From NCBI GenBank assembly GCA_049487715.1, contig CP150571.1:434001-498000 (forward strand): a stretch of 64,000 nucleotides of DNA, given 5' to 3'. Shown in pieces: positions 1-9,887 of this stretch. The notes under the pieces were generated by a model. The model did not search any database, had not been told where the DNA came from, and saw only the letters and a program-made list of their open reading frames with translations. A program made the position numbers and the translations under genes. Source of the DNA: Pycnococcus provasolii (taxonomy: Eukaryota > Chlorophyta > Pseudoscourfieldiophyceae > Pseudoscourfieldiales). Positions within the stretch are counted from its first letter, which is position 1, and each line of letters starts with the position of its first letter.

Positions 1-543
1 ACACCTTGACTGACACTCACCTTTTGCATATGACTGCACACCCCACATTTTCATACATTCATGCAGGTACCGTATTTGACGGATGAGGTTGGTGGAGATG
101 AGGAAATGTTTTTTTATACTAAAAACTGTCCTCGCCATCCCGCCGTTTCCCGCCAGTTGACGACCCCTTGTAAGGAGAATCGCTCAGGACCACGTAATCC
201 TATTATCTTTTGTAAATTTTAAATTCCGTGGAAGAATCTCCTTCCCTTGTAAATAAATGAACCTTGAAAATATCACGGGTCATCATACAAGTATGTTACA
301 GTATTCCTGTGGCAGGTACCGTACCGCACATACATAGAGCCCGCACTTTCGCCATAGTTCCTTCCTCTCGCGTCTCGGCCATATTGGGATCATCCCCGAA
401 TGGGCAAACCCCGAAATGTAATGGTTCCGTCCTAGTTTTCTAGTTTTCTTTCGCGTTCGCCCTATCCCTATGACCCTATCCCTTTTCTGACCACTCCTCT
501 CCACTCGGATTCGTCGCTCTCTTCCCTCGGCTTTTGTGCTCAC
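1..543. other. No gene recognised; upstream region of the TMEM14 gene
   Basis: No open frame here has the composition of a real protein. A 107-codon antisense frame (283-606) is Arg/Lys-rich throughout, resembles no family I know and overlaps the start of the next gene. The stretch before 544 is pyrimidine-rich and probably holds the promoter and 5' UTR of the following gene. Confidence 0.5.
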
Positions 544-1203
544 ATGGCGGCGGCGCTCTCTCCTCGCGCCCTCTCGCGCCCTCCTTGCGCCCTTGCTCGC
601 CACCATGGGCTAGGGTTAAGGGTAGGGGCTGGTCCTGCGGTTAAACCTCAGGCGGCTGTTCGATGTGGGGCTCTGGCTGGCTCTAGCCGCTTGCCGTCGT
701 TCGGGCGATCGACAGCTCGACATCCGACGTGGTGGCGCGACATCCGACGGGTGTGCTCGAGGTCGCGCGTGGTTGGGTGTGGTGCGTCGACAGAGTCGGG
801 GAATGGCGGCACTGGAGACGGCGGTGGTGGAGACGGCGGCTCTTCGAGCGGTGGCGGCGGTGGCGGAGAAGGCGATGCGGAGTACAGCAACACGCCTTGG
901 CAGGTTGCGACGTTCGTGCTAGCAACGGCGAGTTTGGCGGGAGGTTTTATGGGCTACCAGAAGAAGGGCAGCAAGGCGTCGCTGGCTGCCGGTGCTAGTT
1001 TTGCGACAGCTCTCGTCGCGAGTTTGGTGCTGTGCAGTGCGTTTGGCGCCTTACTGGCTTCCGTGCTGCTTGGTTTGTTCTTCGCGAAACGTTGCTTCAA
1101 GGGCGCATCTCTCAAGGGTCCTGCCCCTGTGATGACGTTGTTAAGTTTCGTCACGAGCGTGGTAAGTTGGAAACCCGCCGTGCTGAGCGTTGCCTCTGAA
1201 TAA
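544..1203 (+). CDS. TMEM14/FAX-family membrane protein, probably plastid envelope
   Basis: 219 codons starting at an ATG. Residues 1-80 are rich in Ala, Arg and Ser with few acids, as in a plastid transit peptide. A Gly/Ser-rich acidic linker follows (about 85-112). The last ~100 residues form closely packed short hydrophobic helices with small residues, including ASLAGGFMGYQKKGSKASLA and the Gly/Ala-rich segment after it; this is the TMEM14 pattern. The plant members (FAX proteins) export fatty acids from plastids, so that role is inferred. No intron is needed. The domain looks complete. Confidence 0.7.
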   Translation: MAAALSPRALSRPPCALARHHGLGLRVGAGPAVKPQAAVRCGALAGSSRLPSFGRSTARHPTWWRDIRRVCSRSRVVGCGASTESGNGGTGDGGGGDGGSSSGGGGGGEGDAEYSNTPWQVATFVLATASLAGGFMGYQKKGSKASLAAGASFATALVASLVLCSAFGALLASVLLGLFFAKRCFKGASLKGPAPVMTLLSFVTSVVSWKPAVLSVASE

Positions 1204-1310
1204 CAAGACAAATACAACTACTGTTTTAACAAGAAAGAACATCAAACTTCTAGAAAGAAGAGGAAGCCATACATGAATCTTCTTTCTTTCGGAACCCCGA
1301 ATTCCATGGA

Positions 1311-1360
1311 ACTGGGTTAGGGGTTACGGTTAGGGGTTTCAGGTTAGGGGTTACGATTAG
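1311..1360 (+). repeat. Degenerate telomere-like repeats upstream of the MRS2 gene
   Basis: Four G-rich units of the type GGTTAGGGGTTACGG lie in the 323-bp gap before the next coding frame. Similar blocks precede other genes in this window. They may be telo-box-like promoter elements or interstitial telomeric sequence. Confidence 0.5.
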
Positions 1361-1526
1361 TTTCTCGTTCAACCTCCTCCCCTGTCACTGCTCCGCCGAC
1401 GTCCTACGCCCATTTTTATCATCTGCCGATTTCGCGCTCCAAAACTAGCATGTTCATGGCGTCTTCTCTGGGTCACCTTCCTGGTTCCTTGGGGCAGATT
1501 CAGCTTCATGGTGGCATTCGTCGTGT

Positions 1527-3593
1527 TTGGTTTGGTTTTGGTGGTGTGTGGTCGTCCTCCTCCTCTGCCTCTTCCTCTTTGGCCTCTTTGGCGTCTTTGG
1601 CCTCTTTGGTCCTCGTCCTCGTCCTCGTCCTCAGGCGCTTCCGCCTCTTCATCTTCAGCCTGTTTCTTTCGATTTCGATTTCAGGCCAGCCCTTTTCCAC
1701 CGCTCTCATCTGCCGGCTCCTCGTTTGCGTTCATCTGATCTTGCTGGTTCATTTACAACCAACGCCAACACATTACATACGTCAGTGGCGGCAGCAGGAG
1801 CAGCGAACGGGTCAAGCCAGCCCGTGCTTCGCGGGTTCGACATCGTCGCCAACCAACCGTCCACCTATGCGCCTAACGTGGTCGTCGAAGCATACGCTGG
1901 AGCAGCGGAGGCGGCAAAACCGACAGAGAATACGAACAGCCAAGGCAACGGAGCCACGACGACGACGACAATAACGACGCGACGGGGACCCACCGCCGTC
2001 AACCTCACGCTCTCCGAACTCGCTAAGCTCGTGCCGCGCTGTTCCGTTCGTGACCTGCGGCTACTCAGAAGTCGAGGGTCCACCATCGCCGTGCACAGGA
2101 CATTCATCGCTTTTAAGGTGGACCCACCATCAATAAGTGGCATGGTCAGTCGCGACAGACTCATACTCACTGACACAGGAGCGAGTGCCAGGTCGTTCAT
2201 CGAGAGCCTAAGTCGAGCTCTTACGCACTCAAAGGACGCGCCGGCACCTTGTGACGATGGCAAGCCGCCGCTGTTCACCTTGCGCGTTATTGAGGCGGTG
2301 TTAGAGGAAAGCTGCGTAAGCCTCGAACGCTCCTACCGTAGGCTGGAGGTGCTCATCGACAACCTGCTTCCCAAGCTCACACGCCAAGGAGTTACGGATC
2401 AAATGAACTGGCTGCCGTGGGTGGGCAGCGCGAACGACGCAAAGCGTGAGGAGGGATTCTCGCGCCTTCTGACTCTCACCAAAAGCCTCAGCGACGTGAA
2501 AAGTCGCACGGTCCGACTGGTAGAAATCCTCAAGGAGGTTCTCGCCGAGCCGCAGGATCTCGAGGAACTCGAGTACCTCTGCGCGCCGGATCACATCGCG
2601 ATGTCGCATCGGCTGTGGCAAGAGCAATATCGCACACAAACGAGTGGCGGCATCCACCCCGTCGCATCGTCGGAATCCACGGCAGCGGATTGCGAGGATC
2701 CGTCAGTTCACGAGTACTTTGAGAGGGACTACGGCGGCGTGGCGGAGCTGATGCTGGAGGCGTACGAGAGCCGTCTGCAGAATCTGGAAGATGATTGCGA
2801 CAAGCTTGAGGGAAAGATTGCTCAGACGCGGCAGACAATCGAGCTGAGCCTCGCCAACGAGAGCAATCGCATTCGAAGGCTTGAGTTGCACATCGCTAAT
2901 GCCGCGCTGTGTGTAGGCTCCATGGCGTGCGTGTACTCGCTATTCGGCACGAACGTGCCAAACGGCTTCGAAGAAAGCTCCACCGCATTCGTCACGCTAG
3001 CGGGCAGTGCGATGTTCGCGGGCGCCATGGCGAGCGGGCCGTTCCTCCTTTCGTATCGGTCCTTCTTTGGCGGAGATGTTCGTCGCTCGGACGACGAGCT
3101 CGCGCTTACCACCGCCCTGAGGGGCATAGAGGAGGTTCAGAATGCTATCCGAGGCGACGTGGCATTCTCCAAGAGGCTTCGCAAGGCGGTGGAGGGTGCC
3201 ACGAGCGCTCACCACAGCAAGAATAGCCACAACCCAGCCATCGCATCCTCAAGGCCGCCATGGGGCATGGGTATGCTTCGGCGCAACGCGGAGTCGTCCG
3301 GAGGCGGCAGGATCCCCGATGAACTCGTGCTCGAAACACTCGCACGAACGTATGGAAGCCGAATGCGCCGCCTACGCCCTCGTGAGATCGAGATGTGGCG
3401 CGAGATGCTGCAGGTTGAATATAAGAAGATGCACCGCATGGATCAGCACCACGACGAAGACGTCGGTTCTTGGATTCACGTGGACGAGCGCGAGCCTGCG
3501 ACGTTGCCTCGCCTGACGAAATCAAATACAATGCCAGAATCACCGGCAATTTTCAAACGAAGCAATTCCAGCAGAAAGATTGACCAACTATAG
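1527..3593 (+). CDS. MRS2/CorA-type magnesium transporter-like protein with GTN in place of GMN
   Basis: The frame is open from 1527 but begins at TTG, and its first ATG is at 2142, well inside the domain. An upstream exon is therefore likely; TTTCGATTTCAG ending at 1683 is a possible acceptor, and ATGs at 1450 and 1508 are in other frames. Family features: the CSVRDLRLL segment, long coiled-coil helices (frame residues ~240-440), then two TM helices (~455-520). The loop reads LFGTNVPNGFE where MRS2/CorA proteins have GMN, the ion-selectivity signature. After the second TM an unusual ~165-residue basic tail ends in RSNSSRKIDQL. The family carries Mg2+ into mitochondria, plastids or vacuoles. 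Location and activity here are open. Confidence 0.7.
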   Translation: MVWFWWCVVVLLLCLFLFGLFGVFGLFGPRPRPRPQALPPLHLQPVSFDFDFRPALFHRSHLPAPRLRSSDLAGSFTTNANTLHTSVAAAGAANGSSQPVLRGFDIVANQPSTYAPNVVVEAYAGAAEAAKPTENTNSQGNGATTTTTITTRRGPTAVNLTLSELAKLVPRCSVRDLRLLRSRGSTIAVHRTFIAFKVDPPSISGMVSRDRLILTDTGASARSFIESLSRALTHSKDAPAPCDDGKPPLFTLRVIEAVLEESCVSLERSYRRLEVLIDNLLPKLTRQGVTDQMNWLPWVGSANDAKREEGFSRLLTLTKSLSDVKSRTVRLVEILKEVLAEPQDLEELEYLCAPDHIAMSHRLWQEQYRTQTSGGIHPVASSESTAADCEDPSVHEYFERDYGGVAELMLEAYESRLQNLEDDCDKLEGKIAQTRQTIELSLANESNRIRRLELHIANAALCVGSMACVYSLFGTNVPNGFEESSTAFVTLAGSAMFAGAMASGPFLLSYRSFFGGDVRRSDDELALTTALRGIEEVQNAIRGDVAFSKRLRKAVEGATSAHHSKNSHNPAIASSRPPWGMGMLRRNAESSGGGRIPDELVLETLARTYGSRMRRLRPREIEMWREMLQVEYKKMHRMDQHHDEDVGSWIHVDEREPATLPRLTKSNTMPESPAIFKRSNSSRKIDQL

Positions 3594-3682
3594 AACTCAT
3601 GTACAAAACAATTGGTACACCCAAAACTTACAACGACTCAAAGTACTTTAATATATTATTAGTTCACACTTATCTAACATCA

Positions 3683-6600
3683 TCATTTCAAGTACAAACT
3701 TGCGCTCGTGCAGATGTCGCGCTTGATGGCAACGCGCGCAGCCTCGCAGCTCGCGTGCATCTCGGCATCGCCGCAATAGTTGGCCACCGTCTGGAATTCC
3801 CGCAGGCACTCGTCGAGACGCAGCACGGTTCTCACGATTGTGCCCTCCATCACATCCGTCTCGCGGCATATGTCAACGAATGGCATGCCGCTCGCCCAGT
3901 GGAAGACGGGAGCCACCAAGCCAAAGCGCAGAACGTCCTTGACGAACGCCTCGCCGCCCATATTCGGAACGCCCATGGACTTCTGCATCTCGCCGAGATG
4001 CATCGCCGTCTCGATCACATGCGCGCGCGCACGCGCCAATGCCTCCGTGGGCATGTCAACCGCAAGCACGTCGTCGAGCATCTCCCTCTCCACCGCATCC
4101 GCCTTTTCGCGAGCCGCCCTGCGTCGTTCGTTCTCGTAGTATATGCCAAGGGCGTAGTCGTCGGAGTCCGTCTTCTCCTGGAAGACAAAGGCGGAACACA
4201 TGGCAACCACCTCAGCCGGGCTCAGAACTGCAAACATTCTTCCGAAGTACACCTCCGTCATCAGAAGCTCGTTGCCAGTCGCAATCTCCACGCAGCAGCG
4301 CCCCTTAAGTGTTACCACACCCATCGACGTGTCGAAGTACCCGAGGTGCTCAAGCACGTCGCGCCTGCGGTGGAATTCAGGCATCATCTGCAACGCCTCA
4401 GCACTCAGCTGATACTGAAGACGCTGAATTGCACGCTGCAGAGCGACAATACCGTTGGCGTGAGCAAAGCATGGCCTCTTCTCGGGTGTCGTGATTAGAG
4501 CATCGGCGGGCAGCCCGGCTATGGCAGCGCGACGCAGTGCGACGCACGATGCGATGGCATGCGCGTGCTTGCGGAAAAGCTGCACCGCATCGAGCTCGGA
4601 GGTACCGGCGCCGTCGGTGAGCGGGTCAACGGCGCAAAGGGGATTTGACGCGTCGTAAACAAAGCTCTGCCACGCCGAATGGCCGAATAGAATACTGTCC
4701 AAGCTCGCCTGTGCAGCCTCGTCGCCATTCAGGTATGCAGCGGCAGCCTGTGCGGCGAGAGGGAGGCTTGGGGCAAGTGCCTTGTCCATGCACTCAGAAA
4801 GCGAAGAGCACACCGCAAATGCGTAGTCCGCAAAGGTAGTGGCGATAGAGGAGACAGTCGCGGAGGATTGCCTCGACAGCGGATCGGCCGCGCCTCCTAC
4901 TCCACCACCGCCGCCGCCGCCGCCGCCCTTACCCTTCTTGCCCTTTTTCTTTCCACCACCACCGAAGCCCATCATGAGATCGTCGTCATCGTCATCCTTC
5001 TTCGACATGACCTGCAAACCAGCAAAGGCTTCGTTCAGGGACGCAGACGCGGCGCCGGCATTACCCCCGCCTGCCGCTCCACCAGGTCCTTGAGCTGCCT
5101 CCTTCTCTCCGAAAAAGTGACCGCGCACAGACGCGTCCGACAGGATTCCGTCAAACGGCGACCACTCGTGAGCCGCCACACCCAACGGTGCCAATGGCAA
5201 GGCAAAGCCCTTGCAGACCGCCACAACGCACTGCGCGGACGATTCTGCGCGAATGGCATATGCAAATGACATTTCACCGTGCGTGCGGCCACCGCAACGT
5301 CCAACGAAAGGGTGCTGCTTTGTACACTCGCTATCCTCTTCGCCTCTCCACGACTCCCGATGCCATCGCCACCTCGTCGTCGACGTGAACAAGCTCGAGG
5401 AAAAATCGCATGGGCGGAGGAGGCTTCTCGCCAAGCAGTAGCAGCTTCGAAGGCGTCTTTGCCGATTGCCCGAGGTACATTGCGATGGAAAGTGGAGCGT
5501 CGCGTTTTCGCGGATCCGCAACCAGGAGGCAAAGACGTCCCGCCGTCAGCACGTCATCCCAAAATCCTCGAGATGCACCGCCCGAAGCGGGCCATGGCGC
5601 GATAAAGGCGCCAGTGTCGTCCCCCACGCCTGATTCGCCTCGCGCCATTGCAGACGCCACGTCAGATCCCCACGCAAGAGCGCACACTTCCGCCGCACAG
5701 TCGAATGCAGCAGCCTCTGCACGCGCGCATGCCAGAAAGAGCGCCTTCTCCGCATCGCCACCGGTGCCTGGCCACGGCTGCGACGCCGCGGCTGCCAATG
5801 CAGTCTCGCGCTCGCGGAGCATCAGCTTGTACTTTGGCGCAATCTTGCGTGTCTGCAGCTCCTGGAAACTGAGCTTTAGCACGCTCTCGATCGTGTGGCT
5901 CTTGGATCGAAGTAGGCTCAAAATCATGCCGTAGCTGAGCTTGAACTGGCTGTGCAGCTGGCTCGCACGGCCCGTCAGCAATCGACGTACCGTGCCCTCG
6001 TCCGCGGGCAAGATGCTCGCCGCGGGATCCGAGCTCGACGAACCTCCGCGGTAGTTTTCCTCGAAGCCGCAGGCGACGAGTACGAGACCTTCCTTATCCA
6101 GCCCGCGTCGTCCCGCACGCCCCGCCATCTGCGTGTATTCGTCGGCAAGCAGGTGCCGGCGGCTCACGCCGTCATGCTTCTTGAGGCTGGGGAAGATCAC
6201 GGCTCGCGCGGGAGCATTCACGCCAACCGCGAAGGTCTCCGTGCAGAAGAGCAGCTGAATGAGGCCGCGGCAGAAGAGCATTTCGGTCACCTCACGAACG
6301 ACGGGCAGAATGCCCGCGTGGTGCACACCAATGCCAGCCTTGATGTACTCTCGGCATCGCAACACTTGGGGAAGCTGCGCGTCCGCCGGCCCTAGCACGC
6401 TGTGAATGCACGAGTCGTAGAAGCTGACGGCGGCAAACTTGTCGCCACGCGATGCCCCTGTCTGACCTCCATCTTTCACCGTCGCAAGAAGGTCGACGCG
6501 GCTGGCTAGCATGTTGTCCGCGAGAGTGTCGCATTTCTTTTTCGAGAACACAAACACGAGGCACGGCAGGAGAGGTTGCGGCTCGCCGGTGGTTGAGTTG

Positions 6601-7802
6601 ATGTGATTCTGCAAGAAGCGTACAAGTTGCGTCCACTTGGACCGCGGATCTTGCGTGAGCAGATTTCCCTTACCCCCGCCGCCGCCGCCGCCTCGCCCGC
6701 TCTGAGGACGCTGTCCACCACGTCCGCTTTGTGGTCTGCCCCGTCCTCCACCGTGCTGCTGCTGCTGCTGCCGTCCACCACCTCCTCGTCCGCCTGACAA
6801 TGCACCCCCACCGGCGGCTGTACTGCCGCCTCCACACTTGGCACGCACACCTTCACGGAACTTTTTGAACGAGTCGGTGTCCCACGTGCCGAGCGGCGGA
6901 TTGCACACAGCTTCGAACACCTTAGGGTCCGCATACAGGTGATGGCGGAGAGGCACCGGTCGCTGCTTGGTATTCGTGACGTACACCATGCGGCGCTTGG
7001 TACGCCCGATCCAGTCTGCAAATTCGAGTGCATTTGGCACCGTCGCGGACAAGAGCACCATTCCCACATCCTTGGGAAGCATGATGATGCACTCCTCCCA
7101 CACGACGCCGCGGTCGACGTCATTCACGTAGTGCACCTCGTCGAAGACAACCCATAGCAGCTCGCGTACAAGTTCGGAGGCGTCGCCACGGTATAAAAGA
7201 CTTCGAAGCACCTCAGTCGTCATGACGAGAACTTGAGCGTTGGGATTTAGGCTAAGATCTCCCGTCAGCAGACCGACGTCGTAGCCCTTTGCCTTAAATT
7301 CACCATACTTCTGGTTCGAAAGCGTCTTGATGGGTGACGTGTATATGCACCGCGCATTGCGACTTAGGCTCATCGCGACGGCGTACTCGGCGACGACCGT
7401 TTTACCTGATCCTGTATGCGCACCCACAAAGATGTGACGATGCTTTTCGATGCAGTAGATCGCCTCCTTCTGGAAGTGATCGAGCGGGAACGGGAACGTG
7501 GTGATGGGACTGGGCACGAGCTCGTCGAAGTGTTCTGATACGTAGCTTGGTGTTGTACGATCGTTCACGAAGCGTGCGTAGGTAGTCTTTTGTTGCTGTT
7601 GCTGCTCGTTGCTGCTCGTTGCTGCTCGTTGCTGTTGCTGAGGCTGCTCGTCGTCGTCGTCGTCGTCGTCGCTGTCCTGCTCGTCGCCGTCGCCGTCGTC
7701 GTCGTCCTGCTCGTCGTCGTCCTGTAAACCAAAGGCACTTGCAAATGCAGCAGCTGCCGCCCTGGCTTCGTTCGCGTCGTCGTCGTTTTCGGCGTGGTTG
7801 CT

Positions 7803-7836
<34 letters not shown>

Positions 7837-8367
7837 GCAATCACAGGTTTTGGCCAGCCGGGTGGCGCAAGGGCTGGTATCCTTCCCGCCTCGATTTGGC
7901 GCAGGATATCAACACCGTCGACGGGTGCGTTTGTGACCGTGGTCGGTGCCGTCTGCGGCGTCCCCCTCGCCGTTCCTCTGCGAGCACCTCCGCTGGGGTC
8001 TCTCGCTGGCGGCGTTGCCGCCGCCGCACGCGCACGCACGATCGCGTGAAATCTGCCATCTTTCTGACTACCGTCGAGCAGCACAGCTTTTGCGACAACT
8101 TTCGTTTCGTTGTCGCAATCGTGAGATGACGAGACTTCTTCCACGAATGAAGCCTGCACAAACGCTGATGGCAGAGCCGGCAAGTAGTAGCCCCCACCAA
8201 CCCCACCAACCCCCTGAGGAAGAGAAGTGAGCACAGCAAGAGAGGACGCCCAGGCAGAAGCAGAGACGACGACGACACTGATAATTCTGAGGGGGCGGAG
8301 GGGAGGCGGAGGAGTCTTCTTCTTCGAGGAGGTACTCGTCGAAGAACGACATGAGGGACACGGGCAT
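3683..8367 (-). CDS. SKI2: SKI2-type DEVH-box RNA helicase of the cytosolic exosome-assisting complex
   Basis: Two minus-strand frames make one gene. The upstream frame holds the helicase core: Q-motif-like FPLDHFQKEAI, Walker A AHTGSGKT (~7,425), SPIKTLSNQKY, TGDLSLNPNA, DEVH in FDEVHYVND (~7,147), LLSATVPN, a Gly/Gln-rich insertion (~6,660-6,800), and motif VI QMAGRAGRRG. The downstream frame (3683-5521) carries the DSHCT domain ending KRDICTSASLYLK. These motifs fit SKI2, which feeds mRNA 3' ends to the exosome, better than MTR4 or ISE2. The frames must join near 5,315-5,400. A 58-nt GT-AG interval (5315-5372) would do so exactly, but its donor GTGGCG is weak. The upstream frame has no ATG before the core. 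An ATG at 8367 in another frame, opening MPVSLMSFFDEYLLEEED, probably starts the protein, with an unresolved 5' intron. Confidence 0.85.
5315..5372 (-). other. Candidate 58-nt intron in SKI2
   Basis: Reading on the minus strand, ...GACGAG|GTGGCG...AAAGCAG|CACCCT... removes 58 nt in phase 0 and connects the helicase frame (ending DDE) to the DSHCT frame (starting HPFVGRCGG). The donor is poor compared with the GTACGT and GTAAGT donors elsewhere in the window. A simple indel is the alternative. Confidence 0.3.
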
Positions 8368-8829
8368 CGAGGCCAAGTGAAGCGAAGCAGGCGTCTGGAA
8401 TGGGAAAGTTTTGGGACTTTGGGGATCCCGCTCGGGTCACCCCCCGTCACCCCTCCCTGCCTCCCTGTGGTGCAAACCCCTAACTGGCCCTTGTGGACAA
8501 TGGGGTTTCATACATTGTCTTCGGAATAATATATGGTGATAACGTTATGGAGACGGGATCACGTGATATCCTGGCTGGACATCACGTGAACGGTTCTTAG
8601 GCTTCCCAGCCTTAGACACCTTGGTCTCGGTCGACCTTGCTTGGTCGTCCCGACTTCCTCGGGTCCCCTTCCCCAGGGTCCCCGACCTTCCCTTCCCCAT
8701 GTAACCGAATACACTTCTACCTTACTTGTTCTCTCCGTCAGTGGCGTCGTGGCTACTGGACGCCGCACGACGCCTACTGTCCCAAACGTCGTCACACTGA
8801 TCAGTGGAAGCTTGGAGAGAAGCTCAAGT

Positions 8830-9087
8830 ATGGCTGGTGGAAGCCGGAACACGCGAAGTACGCAAAACAACGAAGAAGAAGAACTGCCCGAAGAAGAAGA
8901 ACTGTCGGACGAAGTATACGAAGGAGTCACTGCGTACCTTGCAGCAGACAAGCGTCTTGCAGCCGAGAGAAACATATCTAAGAGCATACGTGAAGCACTG
9001 GGCACGGAGGACGCTAAGTATAACGGACAACGGAAAGATGTCGCGACGCCGCGTGGTGTGCGTGGCGTTGCACCGAGTTCGCGTTGA
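8830..9087 (+). pseudogene. Gag-like N-terminal fragment
   Basis: 85 codons from an ATG, beginning MAGGSRNTRSTQNNEEEELP and then helical and acidic to a stop at 9087. Glu-rich starts of this kind occur in gag proteins of plant and algal LTR elements. Identification rests on composition and on the adjacent repeats; a host ORF is possible. Confidence 0.3.
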
Positions 9088-9091
9088 CCAT

Positions 9092-9383
9092 GACATTGGA
9101 CTTTTAACCAGGATATAGGTCGGAGTTTTCTCTCGACCTATTCTCCCCTTGGAAGGGTCTGGCGCGCCGAGACGCACTCGGGCACGCCCTTCACTTTTAC
9201 CCCATAGTAACCTTCACTCTTCTCTTTTATTTATTTTGACATTGGACTTTTAACCAGGATATAGGTCGGAGTTTTCTCTCGACCTATTCTCCCCTTGGAA
9301 GGGTCTGGCGCGCCGAGACGCACTCGGGCACGCCCTTCACTTTTACCCCATAGTAACCTTCACTCTTCTCTTTTATTTATTTT
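9092..9383 (+). repeat. Two perfect 146-bp tandem copies
   Basis: Copy 1 is 9092-9237 and copy 2 is 9238-9383. Both run from GACATTGGACTTTTAACC to TTTTATTTATTTT with no difference that I can see. The lack of divergence suggests a recent duplication inside the retroelement remnant. Confidence 0.9.
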
Positions 9384-9568
9384 CCCCACGGCGCCATACT
9401 TCTTTGACACTTAGGACTGCCGAACCCTATGCTGGAGCTGCTTCTTCTAATAATGGAGTTACGCAGTTCGCAGTCGCACTGGAAGATGACAAAGTGGATC
9501 TCTCGGAGCTGTTAGCTGCCATGGCGGACTGTGTGCGTCTGCCACTGCCCACTGGAACTGAAAACTGA
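9383..9568 (+). pseudogene. Second gag-like fragment
   Basis: An open frame with no ATG near its start encodes a segment including RTAEPYAGAASSNNGV and VDLSELLAAMADCVRLPLP, then stops at 9566-9568. The protein-like composition contrasts with the surrounding sequence. It may be the continuation of the 8830 fragment after the 146-bp duplication disrupted it. Confidence 0.25.
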
Positions 9569-9887
9569 CACTAACCGACGACGATGAACACCGGCGGCCG
9601 GGGACTCGGGGAGCTAGGTTTGCTGGCCGGGACCCAGGCTAGGCTGGCAGCAGGGACTCCTAAAAAAGGGAGGGAAAGGGGGGAAGGGCCGAAGGGCCGA
9701 AGGGGGGGAGGTGACCAAAGCTCGCAAAAACCTAACTGAGTGCCGACTTCAGTTGGCTCGCTCGCTTGAGTGCAGAAGAACCTTGAGGGAAAAAAGGCCG
9801 CGGAATAAATATTTGCAGCACTCCCCCCCCCCTTGTCCTTGTCCTGCGCGAAGCAAAAACCTGATCACACTCCGTTTTTGGTTCACT

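Larger units (their letters stand above)
8573..9568 (+). mobile_element. LTR-retrotransposon remnant
   Basis: This 1-kb stretch between SKI2 and CCT6 contains a short gag-like ORF with a proper ATG (8830), a perfect 146-bp tandem duplication, and a second open fragment whose product looks gag-like. The segment CAGTGGCGTCGTGG (~8740) resembles AGTGGCGTCGTTCC inside the LTR-like repeat at 22.9 kb, so both may derive from one element family. No protease, reverse transcriptase or integrase is present, and paired LTRs were not found here. Confidence 0.4.

Noticed and set aside
283-606. 107-codon minus-strand frame at the left end
   Set aside because: Low-complexity basic composition and overlap with the start of the TMEM14 gene.
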